Shown here in pieces: positions 9,025 to 17,274 of a stretch of DNA of 64,000 nucleotides. Numbering within the stretch: position 1 is the stretch's first letter; each line of letters begins with the position of its first letter. The translations under genes were made by a program, and so were the position numbers. The notes beneath the pieces were generated by a model. The model was not told the DNA's origin, did no database searches, and saw nothing but the letters and a program-made list of their open reading frames with translations. Where the stretch lies: positions 1 to 64,000 of the forward strand of contig WRDH01000001.1 of the NCBI GenBank assembly GCA_009783555.1. The letters are read 5' to 3'. The stretch comes from Oscillospiraceae bacterium (lineage in GTDB: Bacteria > Bacillota > Clostridia > Oscillospirales > Oscillospiraceae).

Positions 9025-9377
9025 TATGCATCACTCTCCTTTGTTCTTGTTGCCGTGCTCTGTGTTTTATCTATGTTCTCTGTCAATCTCTTCATAAATC
9101 CGTCAGCCAATCCTTTATCTAAAAACGCTATCGTACCCGGTGAGCCGCGTCCGGCAGTCTGCCCAAGCTCAAACATTGTAAACGGTACGGCGATGTGTTC
9201 TACTTTATTTAATTCAGCATTTGTTTTTGCCCGCCTCACAGAAGCTTCGGAAGCATCGCTTGCAGTGATTATAAGAACTGCATCGCCTCGTCTCACGGCA
9301 GTTGCCGCAGCCTCACCTCCGACAGCCAGGAGTCCGGCTTTTTTTGCCATCCCCAACAATGCTAAACAACGATTCAT
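9024..9377 (-). CDS. ylxQ: L7Ae-family ribosomal protein (YlxQ)
   Basis: A 117-residue protein of the L7Ae/L30e/S12e/Gadd45 family, which binds kink-turn RNA. The sequence shows the family pattern [22 protein letters not shown], an IITASDAS strand and the late [18 protein letters not shown] loop. The start is ATG 9377, with AAAGGAG 5-6 nt upstream; a longer in-frame start at 9410 has no such support. It lies between ylxR and infB as in other Firmicutes. Cellular function is not settled. Confidence 0.88.
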   Translation of the reverse strand: MNRCLALLGMAKKAGLLAVGGEAAATAVRRGDAVLIITASDASEASVRRAKTNAELNKVEHIAVPFTMFELGQTAGRGSPGTIAFLDKGLADGFMKRLTENIDKTQSTATRTKESDA

Positions 9378-9449
9378 TAAAACTCCTTTTACACTGCGCT
9401 CAATACACAATTATTATTGACACAACACCCTTATCAGTACGCTCATTTA

Positions 9450-9701
9450 TCATTTATCATTTATCATATGAATTATCTCATCCGGGATTTTTGTCTTAAA
9501 TGCTCTGGAAAATGCGTTTGATTTCACTATGCGTTTATGGCAAGCTTCATTGCGGCAAACATATGCACCACGCCCCGGTTTCTTTCCGGTTAAATCAATA
9601 GAAACCTCACCATCGGGAGCTTTGACCACTCGGGTCAATTCACTTTTCGGCTTCATCTCACGACATCCTAGACACATCCTGAGCGGTACTCGCTTCTGCA
9701 T
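9450..9701 (-). CDS. ylxR: YlxR family RNA-binding protein (DUF448)
   Basis: This 83-residue basic protein has the YlxR signature: PLRMCLGCREMKPKSELTRVV at the N-terminus (interrupted here for brevity after CREMKP) and GKKPGRGAYVCRNEACHKR in the middle. It sits directly after nusA. In other Firmicutes YlxR has been linked to RNA binding and RNase P modulation; this is not visible here. The last few codons run into an ATTTATC direct-repeat tract at about 9448-9470, so the C-terminus may have been altered by that repeat. Confidence 0.9.
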   Translation of the reverse strand: MQKRVPLRMCLGCREMKPKSELTRVVKAPDGEVSIDLTGKKPGRGAYVCRNEACHKRIVKSNAFSRAFKTKIPDEIIHMINDK

Positions 9702-9758
9702 TAAACTCCCTCGAAACTCTAATCCCCTGCATCCTAAATCCTAACCTCTAGACTCTAA

Positions 9759-10811
9759 TTAAACCTGACTTTCCGACTTGATATCGATCTTATAACCTGT
9801 AAGCCTTGCGGCTAAGCGGACATTTTGTCCTTCTTTTCCAATCGCCAGGGACAGTTGGTTATCGGGTACAATTACGCGGCTTGATTTACCATCTTCATTC
9901 ATTGTAACTTGTATAACCTCTGATGGAGCAAGTGCTGAGGCAATATATTCTGTCGGGTCTTCGCTATATCTTACAATATCTATTTTTTCGCCGCCAAGCT
10001 CGTTTACGATTGCATTAACACGAGAGCCCTTGGAACCTACGCATGCACCGATCGGCTCAACATCGGGATCATTTGATTCGACGGAAATTTTTGTGCGGTT
10101 GCCGGCTTCTCTGGCGATACTCTTAATTTCGACAATTCCGTCATGAATTTCCGGCACCTCAAGTTCAAACAGACGCTTAACAAGGCCGGGGTGTGTACGT
10201 GATATGAGGATTTGCGGTCCTTTGGTGGATTTTTTAACTTCTATTACATAAACCTTTATTCTGTCACCGTCATGGAGCGGCTCGCCGGGAATTCTCTCTC
10301 CGGCAGACAGCATTGCTTCGGTATGCTCGGAGCTTGAACCTATTTGGATAGATACACCTCCGCTGCGCGGATCGATTCTTGATACAACACCTGTGAGAAT
10401 CTCATGCTCCTTGGAGGTAAACTCATCATAAACGATATTTCGCTCAGCCTCACGGATGCCTTGGATAATAACCTGTTTTGCAGCTTGTGCGGCAATGCGT
10501 CCGAACTTGCTTGTATCAACCGTCTCATTTATGAAGCCGCCGATTTGTGCATCCTTTTTGATTGCGCGGGCTTGTTCAAGGGTATATTGTGTGTTTGGAT
10601 TCTCAACTTCTTCAACAATTTCCTTTTGCATAAACATTTCTACATTCTTTTCCACAGGGTCAAGCAAAACACGCGCACATTCGGCATATGCAGGATAATC
10701 CCTCTTCAAAGCAGCTAAAAGAGCCTGCTCAATCTTCTCAAGCATATATGACTGAGAAATCCCTTTTTCTTTTTCAATATCCGCAATGGCAGAGAAAAAT
10801 TCGGCGTTCAT
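9759..10811 (-). CDS. nusA: Transcription termination/antitermination factor NusA
   Basis: NusA binds RNA polymerase and RNA and affects pausing, termination and antitermination. The 350-residue protein shows the N-terminal polymerase-binding domain (1-125), the S1 domain beginning near EHEILTGVVSRIDP, and two KH domains with VGSKGSRVNAIVNELGGEKI and AIGKEGQNVRLAARLTGYKI (each a conserved GxxG-type loop). This is the short form without acidic repeats, usual for Firmicutes. GGAG lies upstream of the ATG. rimP, which normally precedes nusA, is absent; a promoter and a terminator-like leader lie directly upstream. Confidence 0.96.
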   Translation of the reverse strand: MNAEFFSAIADIEKEKGISQSYMLEKIEQALLAALKRDYPAYAECARVLLDPVEKNVEMFMQKEIVEEVENPNTQYTLEQARAIKKDAQIGGFINETVDTSKFGRIAAQAAKQVIIQGIREAERNIVYDEFTSKEHEILTGVVSRIDPRSGGVSIQIGSSSEHTEAMLSAGERIPGEPLHDGDRIKVYVIEVKKSTKGPQILISRTHPGLVKRLFELEVPEIHDGIVEIKSIAREAGNRTKISVESNDPDVEPIGACVGSKGSRVNAIVNELGGEKIDIVRYSEDPTEYIASALAPSEVIQVTMNEDGKSSRVIVPDNQLSLAIGKEGQNVRLAARLTGYKIDIKSESQV

Positions 10812-10879
10812 AATGTATTACTCCTTCGTTGTATTGTAATTATATTTTATAAATAAAAATGCTTCCATGATGTTGGCAG

Positions 10880-10903
10880 AAAAAAGAGTGGGAGTACCCA
10901 CTC
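10880..10903 (-). terminator. Intrinsic terminator in the nusA leader (candidate attenuator)
   Basis: On the minus strand GAGTGGG, loop TACT and CCCACTC form a perfect 7-bp stem (10903-10897 with 10892-10886) followed directly by six T residues (10885-10880). It lies about 70 nt before the nusA start and about 45 nt after the predicted transcription start. No minus-strand gene precedes it, so it would act on the operon's own leader. Confidence 0.75.
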
Positions 10904-10953
10904 GTCGGACCTGTATCGCGCAGATGATAGCAAAACTTGCTGTCACATTCGGG

Positions 10954-10982
10954 ATATTACCACACAATTCTTGGAATTGCAA
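10954..10982 (-). promoter_or_regulatory. Promoter for the nusA operon
   Basis: On the minus strand TTGCAA (10982-10977) and TAATAT (10959-10954) are separated by exactly 17 bp. The predicted start near 10947 gives a leader of about 135 nt with one small hairpin (AGCAA/TTGCT) and then the intrinsic terminator. Confidence 0.6.
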
Positions 10983-11002
10983 GCTTTTTCTGTATAAAAA
11001 TT

Positions 11003-11144
11003 GTAAGTGTTCAAAGGGTATTCAAAAAACTCGCAATGGTTTCAGTCCGCAACACAAGTTTTGCCGATAATTAAAGTTTCCACTATGGTGCAGTGCGTTG
11101 GCTGGAAGCATTGTGAGTTTTTAGAATACCCTCTGAACACTTAC
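11003..11144. mobile_element. MITE-like inverted-repeat element B
   Basis: A 36-bp arm beginning GTAAGTGTTCAAAGGGTATT (11003) is matched by its reverse complement ending at 11144, 33 of 36 positions pairing. The 70-bp interior has no ORF. Only one copy is present in the window, so calling it mobile rests on its structure alone. It separates the nusA and gdpP promoters. Confidence 0.5.
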
Positions 11145-11159
11145 TACCATAAAAAATGC

Positions 11160-11188
11160 TTCCAATCTAAATGAAATCTTGTTACAAT
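11160..11188 (+). promoter_or_regulatory. Possible gdpP promoter
   Basis: TTCCAA (11160-11165), 17 bp, TACAAT (11183-11188), about 35 bp before the ATG at 11223. The -35 is poor. Confidence 0.35.
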
Positions 11189-11222
11189 GAGAAGTCACCA
11201 CAAAAGGGGGAGATTGCTGCTT

Positions 11223-13202
11223 ATGAAAGGTAAAAAATTGCCGAGGTTTTTACAGTCCAATGTACGGTTTTACTTTTTGCTGCTCATAGTGTTTGCCGTC
11301 TCCACGTTCTTTTTTGGCTACTACAACAGAATACTGGCAGTAATTCAAGTTGCGATTATAATTATTGCCGCGATATATCTGCATATAGCAACAAGGCGGC
11401 GCAATATTAAGCTTCTAAGCTATCTCGAAACCATGTCGGAAAGCATGGATTTGACGGTGCGTGACACACCGCTTCCTGTTTTGATATATAACACTGAAAC
11501 GGGTGAGGTGATATGGTCGAATGAAAAATTCTCTACAGTGACAGGTGCTGAAGAACCATCATTTGAGCAAATCATAACAGATGCAATCCCCGGATATACT
11601 TGGGACTGGCTGCTTGACGGAAAAAGTGAATGTGAAGAACCGGTACAAGTAAATGACAAACTCTTTTGGGTGTACGGAAACATTGTACAATCGGAACGTG
11701 AGTATATTGCGATGACATTTTGGGTCGATGTCACGGAACACACGGAAATATGCAAGGCATACATAGATTCACGTCTGGTATTTGCGCTTTTGACACTTGA
11801 TAACTATGATGATTTGATGAAAGCATTGACCGCAAAGGAAAAATCATTGCTCATATCGGATATAGACGAGAAAATAGGTACGTGGACAGCAGACAAGGAC
11901 GGATATCTCTGCAAATTTGACAGGGACAGGTACTTCTTCTTGTTTGAGGAAAGATTTCTGGAAGCAGTTATAAAAGACGACTTCTCTATTCTAAAACAAG
12001 TCAGTACATGTGTCGGTTCAGGAGGCGTCCAGGCAACATTAAGTATAGGTTTGGGAAAAGACGGAGCAACACCGCAGGAAAACTACAGATTTGCAACCCT
12101 TGGAATCGAAATGGCACTCAGCCGCGGCGGAAATCAAGCTGTTGTCAGAAATAAGTACGGATTTGAATTTTTCGGAGGACGTCCGCAGTGGATTGAAAGG
12201 CGTACAAAAGTTAAGGCAAGGGTTATGGCGAGTGCATTTGGCGAACTGTTGGGAGATGCTTCAAAAGTGCTTGTTATGAGTCATAAGGTGGCTGATTTTG
12301 ACTCGGTTGGTTCGTCTATCGGTATTTACTGCATGGCTCGTGCAAAAAATTCACAAGCCAGAATCGTGCTGGATATGGAAAGCTGCATTGCAAGAAGTGT
12401 AGTTGATATGGTCAAGCAATTGCCGGAATACAAGGATGTATTCATCTCAGCACAAGATGCGATATTACAGGCAGACGCGAAGACGTTACTTGTTGTAACA
12501 GATACAAGCAGACCAAAGAAAGTTGAATCGGAATCACTTCTTCTGTCATGCACCCGGATAGCAGTAATAGACCATCACAGGAGGGCGTCCGATTACATAG
12601 AAAATGCAGTTTTAAACTTCCATGAACCATATGCCTCATCATCATCTGAGCTGGTGACTGAAATGATGCAATACCTGGTTGATAATGATCAAGTGCTGCG
12701 TGAAGAAGCAATCGCATTACTGGCAGGTATAGTGCTCGATACAAAAGGGTTTACGATTAATACGAGCAGCGGGACATTTGATACAGCGGCTTATCTTAAA
12801 AGAGCCGGTGCCGATGCCTCGGAGGTTAAACGCCTGTTACAATCAGATATAAAGATTACAACAGCAAAATTTGAATTACTGCGAACCGCAACCATTTATA
12901 AAGAAGGAATTGCATTGGCATACTGCGATAGTCTGCAATCCAGAATAAGTATTGCACAAGCCGCAGACGAGCTTCTTGCTATCAAAGGAATCAACACTTC
13001 ATTTGCTATTGCGAAAGACGGTGATATCGTCTATGTGTCAGGAAGAAGTATAGGCAGCATAAACGTTCAGGTCATCCTGGAAAAACTGGGGGGCGGAGGC
13101 AGCCAATCTACGGCAGGTCTGCAGGTAAGGGGAGAAAGTGTTGATACAGTGGTAACAGAGCTGAAGCAAGCGATTGATGCTTATCTAAAGAAGAATAGGT
13201 AA
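11223..13202 (+). CDS. gdpP: Cyclic-di-AMP phosphodiesterase GdpP
   Basis: GdpP hydrolyses c-di-AMP at the membrane and so controls osmotic and cell-wall homeostasis. The protein (about 659 residues) has two N-terminal membrane helices (about 15-33 and 38-55), a PAS-like region, a degenerate GGDEF domain (FDRDRYFFLFEE instead of a GGDEF loop), and DHH/DHHA1 domains. DHH motifs are ADFDSVGSS (about 357-365) and DHHRRA (about 450-455); DHHA1 ends in GGGGSQSTAG. The start is ATG 11223 with GGGGGAGA 9 nt upstream; a longer in-frame start at 11187 lacks an SD. It precedes rplI and dnaB in the canonical Firmicutes order. Confidence 0.93.
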   Translation: MKGKKLPRFLQSNVRFYFLLLIVFAVSTFFFGYYNRILAVIQVAIIIIAAIYLHIATRRRNIKLLSYLETMSESMDLTVRDTPLPVLIYNTETGEVIWSNEKFSTVTGAEEPSFEQIITDAIPGYTWDWLLDGKSECEEPVQVNDKLFWVYGNIVQSEREYIAMTFWVDVTEHTEICKAYIDSRLVFALLTLDNYDDLMKALTAKEKSLLISDIDEKIGTWTADKDGYLCKFDRDRYFFLFEERFLEAVIKDDFSILKQVSTCVGSGGVQATLSIGLGKDGATPQENYRFATLGIEMALSRGGNQAVVRNKYGFEFFGGRPQWIERRTKVKARVMASAFGELLGDASKVLVMSHKVADFDSVGSSIGIYCMARAKNSQARIVLDMESCIARSVVDMVKQLPEYKDVFISAQDAILQADAKTLLVVTDTSRPKKVESESLLLSCTRIAVIDHHRRASDYIENAVLNFHEPYASSSSELVTEMMQYLVDNDQVLREEAIALLAGIVLDTKGFTINTSSGTFDTAAYLKRAGADASEVKRLLQSDIKITTAKFELLRTATIYKEGIALAYCDSLQSRISIAQAADELLAIKGINTSFAIAKDGDIVYVSGRSIGSINVQVILEKLGGGGSQSTAGLQVRGESVDTVVTELKQAIDAYLKKNR

Positions 13203-13207
13203 AGGTG

Positions 13208-13258
13208 CTGGCGGACGCTCCACCGTCCATGGATACGCTTGACGAAATTATAATTTAC
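13208..13258. repeat. Partial copy of MITE element A
   Basis: The stretch GCGGACGCTCCACCGTCCAT with the following ATACGCTT.ACGAAATTATAA matches one half of the elements at 4163 and 15183 (reverse orientation of the latter). It runs continuously where copy 1 carries its nested insert. It sits between gdpP and rplI and lacks intact terminal repeats. Confidence 0.55.
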
Positions 13259-13315
13259 AACCCCCAAGCCCCGCTAGTGATTTAATATTATTCCAAATAT
13301 AAAGGAGTTACATAT

Positions 13316-13768
13316 ATGAAAGTTATACTTCAGCAAGATGTAAAAGGAAAAGGGAAAAAGGGTGAACTTGTTAATGTTTCGGACGGGTATGCTCGCAATT
13401 TTCTTCTGCCCAAGAAGCTTGCAGTTCCTGCAACGCAAGAAAATCTTACGGTTATGAAGCAGCAGGAGAAAGCGAAGCAAAAAAAGCTGGAAACAGACAT
13501 AGCAAAAGCAAAGGAAATTGCGGAAAAGCTAGGGGATGTCATAGTAAAGATAAACGCCAGGGGAAGCGGCGACGGCGGTAAATTCTTCGGCTCAATAACA
13601 ACAAAAGAAATATCCGAAGAACTCCAAAAGCAACATGGAATAGAGATAGAAAAAAACAAAATAGTGCAGGAAGACCCGATAAAATCCTTCGGCTCATACG
13701 AAATAAAATGCAAACTCGGCAACGAAATATCGGGGATTATTCATGTGTTAGTGATTGAAGGAAAATAA
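13316..13768 (+). CDS. rplI: 50S ribosomal protein L9
   Basis: bL9 is a two-domain protein of the large subunit that binds 23S rRNA near the L1 stalk. The 150-residue protein has the N-terminal [19 protein letters not shown], the [13 protein letters not shown] signature, a long charged connecting helix (about 45-75), and the C-terminal [14 protein letters not shown] domain. AAGGAG precedes the ATG. It lies between gdpP and dnaB as in many Firmicutes. Confidence 0.97.
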   Translation: MKVILQQDVKGKGKKGELVNVSDGYARNFLLPKKLAVPATQENLTVMKQQEKAKQKKLETDIAKAKEIAEKLGDVIVKINARGSGDGGKFFGSITTKEISEELQKQHGIEIEKNKIVQEDPIKSFGSYEIKCKLGNEISGIIHVLVIEGK

Positions 13769-13770
13769 AG

Positions 13771-13804
13771 CCCCCTTCCGCGGAAGGGGGTGGCGCGAAG
13801 CGCC
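13771..13804. repeat. GC-rich double-hairpin repeat upstream of dnaB
   Basis: CCCCCTTCC/GGAAGGGGG (13771-13779 with 13782-13790) is followed by GGCGC/GCGCC (13792-13804). The first hairpin recurs at 37103-37122. The tail, GGGGGTTGT, directly precedes the dnaB ATG and may serve as its SD. Confidence 0.6.
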
Positions 13805-13813
13805 GGGGGTTGT

Positions 13814-15160
13814 ATGGACGATTTATTACACAGACAAGTACCGCATAGTATGGAAGCGGAGCAGGCAGTTTTGGGGTCGATGCTCATTGATTCGCGTTGC
13901 GTTGGTGATGTTGTCGGTATACTAAACGCTACGGACTTTTACTCGACCGTAAATAAAAACATTTTTGAAACGATATTCTCAATGTTCATCAACGGAAAAC
14001 CCATAGACCCTGTCACCGTGCTTGAATGTATGCGCGAGGACGGTGTAATAAACGATGATTCACCGGGTTATATCCGCGACCTCATGCTAATAACACCAAC
14101 AGCCGCAAACGCTTCGGAATACGCATGGATAGTTAAAGATAAGGCACTTCTTAGAGGTGTTGCAGATGCAGGCGGAGCCATAGCCGAAATGGCAATATCC
14201 GGAGAAGCCGGCGCAATGAACATACTCGAAGCATCGGAAAAAAGAATATACTCACTGCGGCAGGACAGAAGCAGAGCATCCCTTGAGCCGATATCCAAGA
14301 TAATGATAGACGTCTACGAACAAATCAGCAACGCTGCAAAAGCAGACACGGGAATACCCGGACTGCTCACAGGGTTTAGTGACCTCGACAGAGTTATCAT
14401 GGGACTCAATAAATCAGATCTCATTTTAGTAGCCTCAAGACCGGGCATGGGCAAAACAAGTATAGCTTTGAACATAGCACAACACGTTGCAAAAAAATCA
14501 GGAAAAACCGTTGCGGTTTTTTCACTGGAAATGTCCCGTGAACAACTGGCAATGCGATTATTATCTTCATCGGCATATGTCGACGGTAAACGTCTGCACA
14601 CAGGAAGATTAAATGACGGGGAATGGTTAAGGTTGGCGGAGTCGGCAAAACAGATAAGCCAGGCGGACTTGCTTATTAATGACGATGCATCACTGACAGT
14701 AACAGAAATGAACGCACAATGCCGCCGCCTGACAAACCTCGGTCTCGTGGTAATAGACTACATGCAGCTAATGTCTGCAGCCACAAACGAAAGAGGCTAC
14801 AGAGGAGAAAACAGGGTGCAAATTGTCACTGAAATAAGCAGAACAATGAAAGTCATGGCAAAAGAGCTAAACGTTCCAATAATCTGCCTTTCACAATTAA
14901 ACCGCGACAACGAAAAAAGAGGAAAAAACGACCGCCGCCCTCAACTGAGCGACCTTCGCGAATCCGGCTCAATAGAACAAGACGCAGACATTGTAATGGG
15001 TTTATATAGAGACGACTACTACAACGAGGAATCAGAAACACCAAATATAGCGGAAGTAATAATCCTGAAAAATCGCCGCGGAGAAACAGGAACGGTTCAG
15101 CTACGCTGGGACCCGGAGTTTACGAATTTTTCGCCACTGGATAGACATCACGGAGAATAA
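13814..15160 (+). CDS. dnaB: Replicative DNA helicase DnaB/DnaC
   Basis: This is the hexameric helicase that unwinds DNA at the fork. The protein (448 residues from this start) has the N-terminal DnaB domain opening HRQVPHSMEAEQAVLGSML, a linker helix, and the RecA-like C-terminal domain with Walker A SRPGMGKT (208-215), Walker B VVIDYMQLM and the DLRESGSIEQDADIV segment. ATG 13814 is chosen because the homologous N-terminus begins there; a GTG at 13790 would add eight residues encoded by the upstream repeat. Confidence 0.95.
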   Translation: MDDLLHRQVPHSMEAEQAVLGSMLIDSRCVGDVVGILNATDFYSTVNKNIFETIFSMFINGKPIDPVTVLECMREDGVINDDSPGYIRDLMLITPTAANASEYAWIVKDKALLRGVADAGGAIAEMAISGEAGAMNILEASEKRIYSLRQDRSRASLEPISKIMIDVYEQISNAAKADTGIPGLLTGFSDLDRVIMGLNKSDLILVASRPGMGKTSIALNIAQHVAKKSGKTVAVFSLEMSREQLAMRLLSSSAYVDGKRLHTGRLNDGEWLRLAESAKQISQADLLINDDASLTVTEMNAQCRRLTNLGLVVIDYMQLMSAATNERGYRGENRVQIVTEISRTMKVMAKELNVPIICLSQLNRDNEKRGKNDRRPQLSDLRESGSIEQDADIVMGLYRDDYYNEESETPNIAEVIILKNRRGETGTVQLRWDPEFTNFSPLDRHHGE

Positions 15161-15182
15161 CGATTTTGAGATGCATACTAAA

Positions 15183-15312
15183 CAACGGGAATTGGAGTTA
15201 TAATTTTCAATTCCGTAAAGCGTAGGTATGGATGGTGGAGCGTCCGACAGTAGAGTACAGGACGTACTCTCTGGCGGTAGGAATTGCAAAATTATAACTC
15301 CAATTCCCGTTG
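15183..15312. mobile_element. MITE-like element A, copy 2
   Basis: A 130-bp element with terminal inverted repeats of about 23 bp (CAACGGGAATTGGAG at the left, its complement at the right). The interior carries an AGAGTAC/GTACTCT hairpin (15252-15258 with 15264-15270). It is the reverse orientation of the 197-bp copy at 4163-4359, and without the nested insert. The match extends a few bases past one end (CGTACA). It lies between dnaB and tilS and has no ORF. Confidence 0.75.
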
Positions 15313-15343
15313 CGTACAAGCTACAACGGAAAGATAAAACAAA

Positions 15344-16714
15344 GTGTCCAAATTAATTCAAAAAATCCTCAACTATATAACTGAACATGAAATGCTCATC
15401 GATGTTGAAACTGTCCTAATCTGCGTATCCGGTGGGGCTGATTCTATGTGTTTACTTGAGGTTATGCGGCATATTTCATACGAGTACGGGTTTGGTATCG
15501 CTGTGGCTCATTATAATCATGAACTCAGGGGTGATGAGTCTGACCGGGATGAGACGTTTGTTATGGAGAGGTGCGAAGAGCACGGGATACCTTTTTATTC
15601 CGGCAGAGGCGATGTTGCAATGTTTGCGAAAAAGCGCGGATTAGGCATTGAAGAAGCAGCCCGCAACATGCGGTATGAGTTTTTTTACGATACGGCGGAG
15701 CTCACAGGAGCCGATAAAATCGCAACTGCCCATACGATGGACGATAACGCCGAAACAATTATATTAAACCTTGCACGCGGAGCAGGGACAAACGGAATGT
15801 CCGGGATCCCGCCTGTCAGAGACACGGTTATTCGTCCGTTGCTTCGCATTACAAGAGAAGATGTCATATCTTTTCTTAATGAACGTGATATACCATATGT
15901 CGAGGATTCTACAAATTCCCTTGACATATACACCAGAAATAAAGTGCGCCACTCTATTATTCCGCTGCTCAAAGAACTAAATCCGAGATTTAACGAAGCT
16001 GCAAGTTCGGCAGCCGAGTTGTTCAGAGCTGATGAAGAACTTATTGCAGACCTTGCGGATCTGTTCATAAGTGATTGTTGTGCCGGACTTACTACTGAAG
16101 CGGCAGATCTTGCGGTATTGCCGTTTTCTGTATCATCAAGGGTTATCAGAAAGCTATACGGCGGCAATCTGTCATATAATCATGTAAAAGACGTTCTGGC
16201 TCTATCCGCCGGAAATAGTCCATCCGCGAGTTTGTCGCTGCCGGGCATGGTTGTTTACAGAGAATATAACCGCATAGTTTTCAACCCGGTACCGGATGAA
16301 AGTGAAGAAGAGTTCGCACCTGTATACCCGACAATCGGCGATAGTTTCATTATATTAAAACTAGGACTCAAAATTACTTGCAAATCAGTTGTATATGATG
16401 ATAGTATGTGCAAGTCGGAGATTAATAAAACGTTTACCACTTTTCTATTCAAAAATATTGACATATGTGGTAAAATGTCCGTTAGGTCACGCTTCAAAGG
16501 AGACCGGATCAAACTAAAAGGGCAAAACTGCACTAAAACGTTAAAAAAACTTTTTATCGAAAAACGCATACCAGTCCGGAAAAGAAATCTGATTCCGGTT
16601 ATCAGCGACGAAGAAGGAGTCCTGGGAATCTACAAGCTTGGAGTAAGCGAAAGAGCATCACCAAAGCCGGGAGACACCGTAATAATGATTAAATTTGAAG
16701 AGGTAGGAAGTTAG
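15344..16714 (+). CDS. tilS: tRNA(Ile)-lysidine synthase
   Basis: TilS attaches lysine to C34 of the CAU-anticodon tRNA-Ile so that it reads AUA. The 456-residue protein has the PP-loop motif CVSGGADSM near residues 27-35, the HYNHELRG and EEAARNMRYEFF segments, a TAHTMDDNAETI segment, and a C-terminal TilS domain. The GTG start follows MITE A copy 2 closely, with GGAAAG about 10 nt upstream; the ATG at codon 17 is a less likely alternative. It is followed after 4 nt by hpt. Confidence 0.93.
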   Translation: MSKLIQKILNYITEHEMLIDVETVLICVSGGADSMCLLEVMRHISYEYGFGIAVAHYNHELRGDESDRDETFVMERCEEHGIPFYSGRGDVAMFAKKRGLGIEEAARNMRYEFFYDTAELTGADKIATAHTMDDNAETIILNLARGAGTNGMSGIPPVRDTVIRPLLRITREDVISFLNERDIPYVEDSTNSLDIYTRNKVRHSIIPLLKELNPRFNEAASSAAELFRADEELIADLADLFISDCCAGLTTEAADLAVLPFSVSSRVIRKLYGGNLSYNHVKDVLALSAGNSPSASLSLPGMVVYREYNRIVFNPVPDESEEEFAPVYPTIGDSFIILKLGLKITCKSVVYDDSMCKSEINKTFTTFLFKNIDICGKMSVRSRFKGDRIKLKGQNCTKTLKKLFIEKRIPVRKRNLIPVISDEEGVLGIYKLGVSERASPKPGDTVIMIKFEEVGS

Positions 16715-16718
16715 AGTT

Positions 16719-17255
16719 ATGAATGATAGCATTAAAGACATTATATTTACCGAAGAAATGATACAAAAAAGAGTCGCCGAGCTCGGAGCGGAGCTGACTA
16801 AAGATTATGCAGGCAAATCGCTTCTGATTATCGGAGTGCTCAAGGGGTGCTTTATGTTCCTTGCCGATTTGGTAAGACATATTAATCTTGATTGTGAAAT
16901 TAGATTTCTAACGGCTTCATCATACGGCTTTTCATCGGTATCCTCCGGGAAAGTGAACATTGACGGAGACATTGATTTTGATGTTGAAGGAAAAGATGTT
17001 ATTATTATCGAAGACATCCTGGATAGCGGAATAACACTGACCGCACTTCGCGCATTTGTTGCCAAACACAAGCCCGCATCACTAAAAATATGCGCTCTTT
17101 TAGACAAACCGGAGCGCCGCCAACTGCCGATAACCGCAGACTACCTGGGCTATGAATGCCCGAACGAGTTTGTTGTCGGTTACGGGCTTGACTATGCGGA
17201 AAGATACCGCAACCTTCCGTTTGTAGCATCACTGAAGCCTGAAGTATATTCATAG
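16719..17255 (+). CDS. hpt: Hypoxanthine phosphoribosyltransferase
   Basis: Hpt salvages hypoxanthine and guanine to IMP and GMP. The 178-residue protein has the family layout: an early VAELGAELTKDY segment, LLIIGVLKGCFMFLADL, the flexible-loop SSYG, and the PRPP-binding motif VIIIEDILDSGITL. It sits between tilS and ftsH, the conserved Firmicutes order, with GGTAGGA upstream. Confidence 0.95.
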   Translation: MNDSIKDIIFTEEMIQKRVAELGAELTKDYAGKSLLIIGVLKGCFMFLADLVRHINLDCEIRFLTASSYGFSSVSSGKVNIDGDIDFDVEGKDVIIIEDILDSGITLTALRAFVAKHKPASLKICALLDKPERRQLPITADYLGYECPNEFVVGYGLDYAERYRNLPFVASLKPEVYS

Positions 17256-17274
17256 AGGGGTAGGAGAATAGTAA

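Larger units (their letters stand above)
10812..11222. other. Divergent control region between nusA and gdpP
   Basis: This 411-bp gap holds the nusA leader with an intrinsic terminator (10880-10903), the nusA promoter (10954-10982), an inverted-repeat element (11003-11144) and a possible gdpP promoter (11160-11188). A 13-bp direct repeat AAAAATGCTTCCA occurs at about 10856 and 11152, flanking most of the gap. No convincing gene is seen here. Confidence 0.6.

Noticed and set aside
10880-10903. T-box riboswitch antiterminator/terminator
   Set aside because: The hairpin contains GGGTACTCCC, but there is no T-box consensus (GGGTGGTACCGCG) or specifier stem, and the leader is too short.
11003-11144. 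Complete insertion sequence
   Set aside because: Too short for a transposase and no ORF inside; kept as a MITE-like element.
13790-13813. GTG start extending DnaB by eight residues
   Set aside because: The added codons are encoded by the GC-rich repeat and homologues start at ATG 13814.
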